Assembly (NCBI GenBank): GCA_002840975.1 | Contig: PHDN01000014.1 | Coordinates: 1-64,000 of the forward strand | DNA: 64,000 bases | From: Bacteroidetes bacterium HGW-Bacteroidetes-16 | GTDB lineage: Bacteria > Bacteroidota > Bacteroidia > Bacteroidales > F082 | Direction: 5' to 3' | Shown: positions 43,161-50,462 of the stretch, piece by piece | How positions within the stretch are numbered: the stretch's first letter is position 1 | How the letters are laid out: the number at the start of each line of letters is the position of its first letter | Program-made: the position numbers and the translations under genes | Notes under the pieces: generated by a model | Told to the model about the DNA's origin: nothing | The model's input: the letters and a program-made list of their open reading frames with translations, nothing else | Database searches by the model: none

Positions 43161-43168
43161 CAAACTTA
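43161..43168 (-). promoter_or_regulatory. -10 box TAAGTTTG for the UspA gene
   Basis: It matches TAnnTTTG on the minus strand 21 nt before the ATG at 43139. With the plus-strand box it forms TATCTTTG/CAAACTTA with no spacer. Confidence 0.55.
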
Positions 43169-43195
43169 CTTATTTCTTTTTTTGAATTACATACT

Positions 43196-44074
43196 ATGAA
43201 GAAGATAAATCACGCTGAACTGGTTCGAAATACTGATGGCTCCATTTATCATATCCACCTGTACCCCGGCGAATTGGCTGAAAATATTTTTCTGGTGGGT
43301 GATCCCGGAAGGGCAAAGACGGTTTCCGATTTTTTCGATACGGTTGAGCTACACCGTCAGAACCGTGAAATGATCACTTACACAGGAGTCTACAAAGGGA
43401 AGCGAATGAGCGTGATGTCAACCGGCATGGGGCCCGACAACATCGAAATTGTTTTAAACGAAGTAGATGCCTTGTTTAACATTGAACTTGATCAATTAAA
43501 ACCGAAAGAACACCTGACCTCGTTGAACCTCATCCGGATTGGCACATCCGGAGCGCTTCAGGAGGACATTCCGGTAGTAGATTCTTTTCTTGTTTCGGCT
43601 GCTGCCATCGGCCTGGACGGGCTGGCTTATTTTTATGAAAAGGGCCCGAGAACCATCAACATTGACATGACCACCAGTTTTATCTCACAGATGAGTGCAG
43701 ACCCCTATCTACCACGACCCTACGGCATTGAAGCATCCCCCGACTTGTTATCAAAACTGGGAGCCGGTATGAAAAAGGGTATTACACTAACGGCACCTGG
43801 ATTTTATGCTCCTCAGGGAAGAGAACTCCGGTTAGCTGTTTTGGACAAGACTTTTATTCCAAGAGCCACTCAATTCTCATGGAATGGATACCGGGTATCG
43901 AATTTTGAAATGGAAACTTCAGCACTTTATGTTATCTCAGCCATGCTGGGACATCAGGCACTTACCGTTTGCGATGTCATCGCCAATAGGGCGACCAACC
44001 AATTCAATCCCAATTACAAAGAAAGCATGAAACACCTGATTATTGAAATGCTTGACAGAGTGGCTGCAATGTAA
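43196..44074 (+). CDS. Nucleoside phosphorylase (uridine phosphorylase-like)
   Basis: 292 residues from the ATG at 43196. The longer frame from 43139 runs back through the promoter box and is rejected. The PNP_UDP_1 family pattern is visible: IFLVGDPGRAKTVSDFFD (phosphate binding), STGMGPDNIEIVLNE, LIRIGTSGALQ and, near the end, NFEMETSALYVISAMLGHQ, with the Glu-Met-Glu ribose-binding motif. It splits nucleosides with phosphate in nucleotide salvage; base specificity is not certain. It converges with the KAS III-like gene. Confidence 0.88.
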   Translation: MKKINHAELVRNTDGSIYHIHLYPGELAENIFLVGDPGRAKTVSDFFDTVELHRQNREMITYTGVYKGKRMSVMSTGMGPDNIEIVLNEVDALFNIELDQLKPKEHLTSLNLIRIGTSGALQEDIPVVDSFLVSAAAIGLDGLAYFYEKGPRTINIDMTTSFISQMSADPYLPRPYGIEASPDLLSKLGAGMKKGITLTAPGFYAPQGRELRLAVLDKTFIPRATQFSWNGYRVSNFEMETSALYVISAMLGHQALTVCDVIANRATNQFNPNYKESMKHLIIEMLDRVAAM

Positions 44075-44116
44075 ATAAGGAAACAATCAGGATGAGAAGC
44101 CTTAAGGAGCTATTCG

Positions 44117-45130
44117 CTAATACTTTATAATGGTTCCCCCCCACGAAAAGCCCACACCAAATCCGGCAAGCAACAAGGTCATACCTCGTTTGAGGAGCCC
44201 TTTTTGCTCGAGCTTTTTTAATGCAATGGGTATGGTGGACGAAACCGTATTGCCTGTATCCTGAATTTCAATAATCAACTTGTTTTCAGGGATTTTAAGC
44301 TTACGACCAATGGTTTCTATGATGATTCGATTGGCCTGATGAAAAACAAACAAATCCACCTCATCAAATGTCATCTGATATCGTGACAACAAACCATCGA
44401 CCAGTTCCGGAGCCTTGGCTACTGAAAAATTAAATACCTCCGAACCATTCATATAAAAATTGCGGTGATTGCGTATATTGCCCTGTTTATCGACAAAATC
44501 ACGAGCATCATTGTTAAACAACGGGTTACGTTCCCTGCCTTCTCTGATGATGATGTGCTCATGTCTGCTGCCATCGGTACCAAAAATGAAATCACCTGAC
44601 AAAACACTTGTATTTCGCGCCGAAATTAAAGTGGCGGCAGCTGCATCTCCAAAAATAGAGCGGTTGGCTTTGTCCTTGGGATGAATGGTCTTGGTAATGG
44701 CCTCCGAGGTAACGAGCAGAACTTTTTTTGTCTGTCCAGCGCCAATTAAACTGTCTGCCAGATTTAATCCATATAAAAATCCCGTACACCCCTGGTTAAA
44801 ATCCAAGGCCCCGCAATGGGCAGGCAAGTCAACTCTGTCGTGCAGGATGCAGGCCGATGGGGGCGTAATATAATCACCTCCGGCTGAACAAAACAAAAGG
44901 TAGCCAATTTCATCCGTATCCACGTTAAATTCAGCAAATAGCCGTTCCACCGCTTTGGCTCCCATGTCAACGGAAGTTTCGTTTTTTGCAGTAATATGCC
45001 GATTTGAAACACCTGTTAACCGGGTCATTTCCTGTATTTTAAATTCAGGAAACTCTTCCTGAAGGCTTGCATTGGTCAATACATGTAAGGGGTAATAAGT
45101 GGCAATATGTTCAATTTGTGAATATTTCAT
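44117..45130 (-). CDS. 3-oxoacyl-ACP synthase III-like ketosynthase
   Basis: 337 residues with the complete KAS III triad: Cys115 in LDFNQGCTGFLYGL, His264 in FVFHQANR and Asn294 in DTGNTVSS. GGTIIKY at the C-terminus is normal for FabH-like proteins. It condenses an acyl starter with malonyl-ACP, or acts as an acyltransferase. Its ATG overlaps the stop of the GT-C/TPR gene (ATGA), and a fatty acyl-AMP ligase with a carrier domain is divergent just beyond that gene. This context suggests a dedicated acyl-chain pathway rather than housekeeping FabH. The product is unknown. Confidence 0.88.
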   Translation of the reverse strand: MKYSQIEHIATYYPLHVLTNASLQEEFPEFKIQEMTRLTGVSNRHITAKNETSVDMGAKAVERLFAEFNVDTDEIGYLLFCSAGGDYITPPSACILHDRVDLPAHCGALDFNQGCTGFLYGLNLADSLIGAGQTKKVLLVTSEAITKTIHPKDKANRSIFGDAAAATLISARNTSVLSGDFIFGTDGSRHEHIIIREGRERNPLFNNDARDFVDKQGNIRNHRNFYMNGSEVFNFSVAKAPELVDGLLSRYQMTFDEVDLFVFHQANRIIIETIGRKLKIPENKLIIEIQDTGNTVSSTIPIALKKLEQKGLLKRGMTLLLAGFGVGFSWGGTIIKY

Positions 45131-47211
45131 TTTTTGTTTTTTACGACTTTAGTTGAGATATCCTGATAATAGGCCGCGTTTTTAGTGTCTCCAATGTTGT
45201 GATAATACGATGCTAAAAACCCGGACACCTCACCGCCAGCACCTAATTTTACTGCCTTTTCAAAATGTGACAACATGGCGGTGGTATCATTTGCCACAAA
45301 AGCATAGTTGCCTAAATTGATATAGGGCTGATAGCTATCAGGGAACAATTGAATCAATTTTTCATTTTCCTGAATAGCCGCCTGGATATCCCCCGACTTA
45401 TAATACATATTTGATAACCTGGACATACTCACGACTGTTGGGCCATCTGCTTCAATTTCCTTTTGATAGTAGTAAGTGGCCGAATCCCATTGTTGTTGCA
45501 TTTCATAGGTATTGCCCAAATTGTAAAATGAGCTCCCGTTTTTTGGATCAAATTTCAGGGCATTTTGAAAATAGCCAATGGCTTTTTTGAAATAGTCCAC
45601 ACTTTCCTGATGTGCCTTTTCGGCTTCCTCCAAACGATCCTGCCTTCTATACCCTTTTTCTCGAATCAGAGCCTGATTTCCGTGTATCCTGGAATAAATT
45701 ACACCCAAACTATTGATAGAAGCTACGTGACTTGAATCAAGCGCAACAGCTTTGAGAAAATGCTCCTCCGCTTTGTTAATCATCTTAATTACAAATTTGT
45801 ATGGATTTACCGGTTTGGCCAGTTCTTTATTTACCCGCGTAATGATATCTGAAGCATATAGGTTATTGGCCTTCACTGAATTATCGAGGCGATTCATGTC
45901 AGCTTCAAACAAGGTTTTTAGCGTTTTCCATTGCGTATTTCGATAATGTACATAATAACCATAGGGTATCAATATGGCCAATACAACCAAAACAAGACCC
46001 GTAATTTTCCCGGATCCAACTTTGCCCCGGGTTGGTTTTACTTTAAATAACATGAACAGCACCCAAACAAGTGCCATTGCAAATGAGAGAGAGGCAAAAA
46101 ACACAAACCGATCGGCCACAATTCCGGGAACAGGTTTAACGAAATTGGCATACATCGACATGTGAACCAGATAGAACAAAATAACAAAGGAGATGAGTTT
46201 TTTTTCCTTCAGTTTCATTATCGCAATAATGAACAATCCAACATAAACAATTGCAGAAAAAATCACCCAGACATTATTAAATCCCACAATGGGAATCATA
46301 TTATATCCATAATAATACAGAAGGGGGAATGGGATAATCAATAACTTGAGATAAAACCCCAAACCGTAAAAACCAGTAGCAATGCGCTTTACGAAATTTG
46401 TTTCAAAAACCAAGGGATTCTCCATAAAGGAATACACCCGGTTTGTAACCGGCAAGAGCAACATCCTCAAACCAAAAACCAACACGATGATCCCCAAAGA
46501 AATACCCACGAAAGCGATGAGTCTCTTTTTTGAAATATCGGTAAAGAAATAGAGCACCAAAGGGAAAACAGCGATCTCAACAATGGCTGTTTCTTTCGAT
46601 ATCAATGCCAACAAAAAATAAAACATCCCAATGATCAAATGGATCATTTTATCGCGATCAATCCACCTGATAAATTGCATAATGGCTAAGAAAGCAAAAA
46701 GAAAATGCAGGAGGATATCCCGGTTTTTTATACTCGCAACTACTTCTGTATGCGTAGGATGAGCTATAAACAGTGCCACTATCAGAAAAGCGAACCAGGG
46801 ATTATATTCCCTGAGTAACCGGTTAAGAACCCTGAATAGAATCAGTGCCGCCAAAATATACAACAGCAGGTTGATGCCATGACTGATATATGGATTGTAC
46901 GGACTGTTGGCAGTAAACTGGTACTCCAGGGCGAAGGTGGCCCGTGTTAGTGCCCTGTAACCATATGCCTGTTCCCCATTATCTGAATACAGGGAGGTAA
47001 ATATTTCCGGAATGGCTTTGATGCCTTGAACATTTTGTTCGTTGGAAATATTGATGTAATTATCATCCAGCGAAAAATAATTAAAAATAGTATTGTAATA
47101 GAGAAGCATGGCCAGGATAACCAAAACCCAGGTGAAAATGAGGCGCTGTTTTTTTTCTGTCTCAACGCTCCTGAGTGAATTATCAGCAATTGTTCCTTTA
47201 ATCTTCCCCAT
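45127..47211 (-). CDS. GT-C-type membrane glycosyltransferase-like protein with TPR repeats
   Basis: 694 residues from the ATG at 47211. The longer frame to 47310 contains the promoter box and is rejected. About ten membrane helices occupy residues 20-420. The first extracytoplasmic loop carries FSLDDNYI, an acidic pair like that of GT-C mannosyltransferases and TMTC proteins. The last 200 residues contain several TPR units (NPEs such as YFQNALKFDPKNGSSFYNLG and SYQPYINLGNYAFVANDTT). The layout resembles eukaryotic TMTC O-mannosyltransferases. Substrate and acceptor are unknown. It is translationally coupled to the KAS III-like gene. Confidence 0.72.
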   Translation of the reverse strand: MGKIKGTIADNSLRSVETEKKQRLIFTWVLVILAMLLYYNTIFNYFSLDDNYINISNEQNVQGIKAIPEIFTSLYSDNGEQAYGYRALTRATFALEYQFTANSPYNPYISHGINLLLYILAALILFRVLNRLLREYNPWFAFLIVALFIAHPTHTEVVASIKNRDILLHFLFAFLAIMQFIRWIDRDKMIHLIIGMFYFLLALISKETAIVEIAVFPLVLYFFTDISKKRLIAFVGISLGIIVLVFGLRMLLLPVTNRVYSFMENPLVFETNFVKRIATGFYGLGFYLKLLIIPFPLLYYYGYNMIPIVGFNNVWVIFSAIVYVGLFIIAIMKLKEKKLISFVILFYLVHMSMYANFVKPVPGIVADRFVFFASLSFAMALVWVLFMLFKVKPTRGKVGSGKITGLVLVVLAILIPYGYYVHYRNTQWKTLKTLFEADMNRLDNSVKANNLYASDIITRVNKELAKPVNPYKFVIKMINKAEEHFLKAVALDSSHVASINSLGVIYSRIHGNQALIREKGYRRQDRLEEAEKAHQESVDYFKKAIGYFQNALKFDPKNGSSFYNLGNTYEMQQQWDSATYYYQKEIEADGPTVVSMSRLSNMYYKSGDIQAAIQENEKLIQLFPDSYQPYINLGNYAFVANDTTAMLSHFEKAVKLGAGGEVSGFLASYYHNIGDTKNAAYYQDISTKVVKNKK

Positions 47212-47225
47212 GTATTTTTTTTTGG

Positions 47226-47233
47226 CAAAGATA
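47226..47233 (-). promoter_or_regulatory. -10 box TATCTTTG for the GT-C/KAS III operon
   Basis: It matches TAnnTTTG on the minus strand 14 nt before the ATG at 47211. Confidence 0.5.
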
Positions 47234-47279
47234 ATTGGAATTCTATGAGGCAAAAAAATAAAAAGCACGATCAAAAACT

Positions 47280-47287
47280 TACTTTTG
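47280..47287 (+). promoter_or_regulatory. -10 box TACTTTTG for the acyl-AMP ligase gene
   Basis: It matches TAnnTTTG 21 nt before the ATG at 47309. It contains an upstream in-frame TTG, which is therefore not the start. Confidence 0.5.
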
Positions 47288-47308
47288 CATTTTCGCAAAC
47301 CAAAAAAC

Positions 47309-49348
47309 ATGTACGATTTTCTAAAAGATTATAATGACCCCCTAGTCAGGCAATCTGCCACCTACCTGGAAGTAATTGTACGAAGGACCATAGAAACACC
47401 TGAACATGTGGTTTATAGGTTTCTGGAAGATGGCATCAATGAATCGGAAATATTTACCTATGGAGCGTTAGCTAATCAGGCAAAGGCTATTGGTAACGCG
47501 CTTCAGCAGAATGGAAAAAAAGGAGAGCGGGCACTCTTGTTGTTTCCTGCCGGACTTTCGTATGTAGCAGCATTATTCGGATGCTTTTATAGCGGATTAA
47601 TTGCCGTTCCTGCATACCCGCCCCGAAAAAACAGGGGCGTAAAACGACTTTTATCGATTGTAGCGGATGCCGATGCAAAAATTTGTCTGGTTACCCGTCA
47701 GATTTTTGATGATATAGAGCGTAACTTCCAGGACGAGCCCCTGCTTAGAAACATGAAGTGGATTATTTACGAAGAAATTAAACCAGAGGAAGCCGTAAAA
47801 TTCACTCCAACCGAAATCTATCCGGAAGACATCGCCTTATTGCAATATACCTCCGGCTCTACAGGCCACCCCAAAGGAGTGATGATCACGCAGTTGAACC
47901 TGCTTTATAACTCTGAGTATATCCGCCAGTCATTTGGTTTAGGCAAACACACGATTGGGATGCACTGGTTACCTGTTTTTCACGACATGGGTCTGATTGG
48001 CGGTATTTTACAAGTGGCTTACATTGGAGCCATTAATATTGGAATGCCACCTGCTGTCTTTCTAAAAAATCCGGTGAGTTGGCTTCAGGCAATAACCAAA
48101 TATCGGGCCACCACCGGGGGAGGGCCAAATTTTACCTATGACTTTTGTGTTCAGAAAACTACTGAAGAAGAAGTTGCCAAACTCGATTTAAGCAGCATGA
48201 CGGTATTTTATTGCGGTGCCGAACCCATCCGACAATCTACCTACCAGTCGTTTACGACTCATTTTGCAAAATCCAATGTCACTTCAAAACAGCTTTATTC
48301 TTGTTATGGTATGGCTGAAACCACCTTAATCGTTACCGGAAACCATCCTGATGAAGAACCTGTTTTTTTAAACCTGGATATAGAAGCCCTATCGAATAAC
48401 AAGGTCATTATTAGCGAAAACCATAAAAAATCAGTCACAATAGCTGGTTGTGGGCATACCTGGATGGAAACCGTGGTCAAGATTGTAAACCCTGATACTT
48501 TCATACCTTCGGCACTAAATGAGATTGGCGAAGTTTGGGTGAAGGGACCCACGGTAGCCAAAGGTTATTGGAACAAGGCCGAGGAAACCCTTCGCACTTT
48601 CCATGCCGTGACTAATGAAGGAGAAGGACCCTTTTTGCGTACCGGCGATTTGGGTTTTTTTCACGAAAATGAATTGTATATTACCGGGCGGTTAAAGGAC
48701 CTGATCATCATCAGGGGAGCCAACCATTACCCCGGCGATATCGAGTTTACTGTGCAAAAAGCACATTCCGCTTTACGTGAAAACAGTGGTGCCGCCTTTC
48801 CAATTACCCATAACAACCAGGAAGTTCTGGTGATTGTGCAGGAGTTGGAGCGAACAGCCTTGAGGAATACTGATCATGAAGCCGTGATCGCAGCCATCAG
48901 GAAAGCCATCGCGGAAGAGCATGATATTGAAGCACATGCAGTGGTCCTGATAAAAACAGGAAGTGTCCCACTTACTTCCAGCGGAAAAATACAACGCCGG
49001 CAAACCAGGTACGAATACCTGAACAATGAGCTTCAGGTGGTATCATCATGGGAAAAAGAAACCACTGTGCAGGCCGGGATGGTAGAAAAAGAAATCCCGA
49101 CGGAGGAAATCCTGAAGGAATGGCTGATCAACTGGATCATCAGAAATCAACAGTTCAGAAGGCAGGATGTGGATCCCGACAAGAACATCATCCATTATGG
49201 CATCGATTCGCTGGCAGCGGTGACCCTTGAATCGGAAATCAGTGATCGGTTCGGATTTAAATGGCACGTATCCTCTTTTATGCTAAACCCAACCATTAAT
49301 GGATTGGCTAAGGAAGGAATGATCCTTTTTGAAGAAGAAAACAGGTAA
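47309..49348 (+). CDS. Fatty acyl-AMP ligase fused to an acyl carrier domain
   Basis: 679 residues from the ATG at 47309. The adenylation core is LLQYTSGSTGHPKGVM (P-loop), WLPVFHDMGLIGG, YGMAETTL and TGDLGFFHENELYITGRLKD. VPLTSSGKIQRRQTR holds the C-terminal catalytic Lys. This pattern, including HDMGLIG, belongs to fatty acyl-AMP ligases, which transfer fatty acids to a carrier protein rather than CoA. The C-terminal ~80 residues are such a carrier, with the phosphopantetheine Ser634 in YGIDSLAAV. The protein therefore charges its own carrier with a fatty acid. It is divergent from the GT-C/KAS III pair. Confidence 0.9.
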   Translation: MYDFLKDYNDPLVRQSATYLEVIVRRTIETPEHVVYRFLEDGINESEIFTYGALANQAKAIGNALQQNGKKGERALLLFPAGLSYVAALFGCFYSGLIAVPAYPPRKNRGVKRLLSIVADADAKICLVTRQIFDDIERNFQDEPLLRNMKWIIYEEIKPEEAVKFTPTEIYPEDIALLQYTSGSTGHPKGVMITQLNLLYNSEYIRQSFGLGKHTIGMHWLPVFHDMGLIGGILQVAYIGAINIGMPPAVFLKNPVSWLQAITKYRATTGGGPNFTYDFCVQKTTEEEVAKLDLSSMTVFYCGAEPIRQSTYQSFTTHFAKSNVTSKQLYSCYGMAETTLIVTGNHPDEEPVFLNLDIEALSNNKVIISENHKKSVTIAGCGHTWMETVVKIVNPDTFIPSALNEIGEVWVKGPTVAKGYWNKAEETLRTFHAVTNEGEGPFLRTGDLGFFHENELYITGRLKDLIIIRGANHYPGDIEFTVQKAHSALRENSGAAFPITHNNQEVLVIVQELERTALRNTDHEAVIAAIRKAIAEEHDIEAHAVVLIKTGSVPLTSSGKIQRRQTRYEYLNNELQVVSSWEKETTVQAGMVEKEIPTEEILKEWLINWIIRNQQFRRQDVDPDKNIIHYGIDSLAAVTLESEISDRFGFKWHVSSFMLNPTINGLAKEGMILFEEENR

Positions 49349-49490
49349 GGTAAAAGTGAAACAAGCCGTTACTTGAACACTTATTAAATATAGAATTTCC
49401 ACTAACGGATTTTGCATTCAGAAATTTAATTTTTCGTACCCGCGAATTGTCCTTGATTCAGGTAGGACATCCCACTTTAAAACAGAATAA

Positions 49491-49501
49491 GCCATAATGG
49501 C
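49491..49501. promoter_or_regulatory. Distal palindrome upstream of hsp20
   Basis: A perfect 11-bp palindrome GCCATAATGGC, within the 14-bp direct repeat GCCATAATGGCATA that recurs at 49533. Putative operator; the binding protein is unknown. It does not match CIRCE. Confidence 0.5.
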
Positions 49502-49532
49502 ATATTTATTTTTATATAAAAACATATAAACG

Positions 49533-49543
49533 GCCATAATGGC
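49533..49543. promoter_or_regulatory. Proximal palindrome upstream of hsp20
   Basis: An exact second copy of GCCATAATGGC, 42 bp from the first, about four helical turns. Its centre lies about 46 bp upstream of the start site predicted from the box at 49572-49579. Confidence 0.5.
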
Positions 49544-49571
49544 ATAATATTAATGCTTTTTTTACTTTTTT

Positions 49572-49579
49572 TAGGTTTG
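49572..49579 (+). promoter_or_regulatory. -10 box TAGGTTTG for hsp20
   Basis: It matches TAnnTTTG. The leader to the ATG at 49648 would be about 64 nt. Confidence 0.45.
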
Positions 49580-49647
49580 GAATGGGAGTTGAAAGTTTGA
49601 GGTTGTAATATTAATAACACATGTTTAACAAAAAAAAAATAACAACC

Positions 49648-50061
49648 ATGAACTTAGTTAGATTTAACCCCGGCCTGTTAAGCCTGTTTGATGACCTGGA
49701 AAAGTCTCGTTTTGGCTTAAACAAAGAATTTAGTGGCGATGTACCATCCGTCAACATCATCGAAAACGACCAGAATTTTATTTTGGAGTTGGCTGCACCC
49801 GGAAAACGCAAGGAGGATTTCAGGATTAATCTTGAAAATCAAGCACTCACCATCTCCAGCGAGGTGAAAGACGAAAAGCAGGAAAACCAAAAGAACTACA
49901 CCCGCAGGGAGTTTGTTTACAGCAGTTTTAGCCGTTCGTTTAATTTACCAAAAAATATTTTTTTGGATAAAGTAACTGCCGATTACAAAGACGGCATTCT
50001 TTTAATCACCCTTCCCAAAAAGGAAGAACCCAAACTTAGCCGGGAAATCAGCATCAGCTAA
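49648..50061 (+). CDS. Hsp20/alpha-crystallin family small heat-shock protein
   Basis: 137 residues from the ATG at 49648; an ATG at 49621 is in frame and would add MFNKKKITT. The N-terminus reads MNLVRFNPGLLSLFDDLEKSRFGL. The alpha-crystallin domain has PSVNIIENDQNFILELAAPGKRKEDFRINLENQALTISSE and the hallmark YKDGILLITLPKKEE. It is an ATP-independent holdase against protein aggregation. The paired palindromes upstream suggest specific control. Followed by a strong terminator, so monocistronic. Confidence 0.92.
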   Translation: MNLVRFNPGLLSLFDDLEKSRFGLNKEFSGDVPSVNIIENDQNFILELAAPGKRKEDFRINLENQALTISSEVKDEKQENQKNYTRREFVYSSFSRSFNLPKNIFLDKVTADYKDGILLITLPKKEEPKLSREISIS

Positions 50062-50081
50062 AATAGTTTACCGGAAAAAAA

Positions 50082-50103
50082 GCCGACGTTTATAAACGCC
50101 GGC
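50082..50103 (+). terminator. Intrinsic terminator of hsp20
   Basis: Hairpin GCCGACGTTTATAAACGCCGGC (one A-C mismatch) followed by seven T. The A-tract before it also fits termination of the opposite strand. Confidence 0.85.
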
Positions 50104-50157
50104 TTTTTTTGTTTGATAATTGAAGGGATTAGATCAATTTATAAGCGGTTGCTCTAA

Positions 50158-50460
50158 TTATTTTGGGAGGTTTTTCCTATTGCTTTTGTATCGCTTTCGT
50201 GTTTCAATTTTTTTCAACTCCCGGTCAATTACCAGACCGGCTATTGCCTGTGCCTGCCTCTCAATACCGGGTTCCCCGAGTGCGCGGTTGAAACTGGCTT
50301 CGTTTACATCATGCCGGTAAATCAGGTGGACTAACCTGGAAACATCATGCTCAAGCAAGTCCTTGATAAACAAAACAAGACGATCTTCCAATGTCTGGCG
50401 GTTAAGCATTTCATATTCACCCGGCGAGGGTTCCCCCAGTTTCTTTATTTCTTCATTCAT
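50158..50460 (-). CDS. Small conserved-looking protein downstream of lptD
   Basis: 100 residues, soluble and charged, mostly helical (LEDRLVLFIKDLLEHDVSRLVHLIYRHDV and QAQAIAGLVIDRELKKIETRKRYKSNRKN). No membrane segment or signal peptide. It begins 2 nt after the LptD stop, so translation is probably coupled. I recall similar short proteins in Bacteroidota but know of no function. The strongly basic tail is the only distinctive feature. Confidence 0.6.
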   Translation of the reverse strand: MNEEIKKLGEPSPGEYEMLNRQTLEDRLVLFIKDLLEHDVSRLVHLIYRHDVNEASFNRALGEPGIERQAQAIAGLVIDRELKKIETRKRYKSNRKNLPK

Positions 50461-50462
50461 GA

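Noticed and set aside
43139-43195. Longer nucleoside phosphorylase starting at 43139
   Set aside because: The added segment crosses the divergent promoter boxes and is not family-like; the ATG at 43196 fits better.
47212-47310. Extra N-terminal segment of the GT-C/TPR protein
   Set aside because: This frame runs through the promoter box at 47226-47233 and into the divergent gene's promoter.
49349-49620. CIRCE element upstream of hsp20
   Set aside because: No TTAGCACTC-N9-GAGTGCTAA pattern is present. The repeated palindrome has a different sequence.
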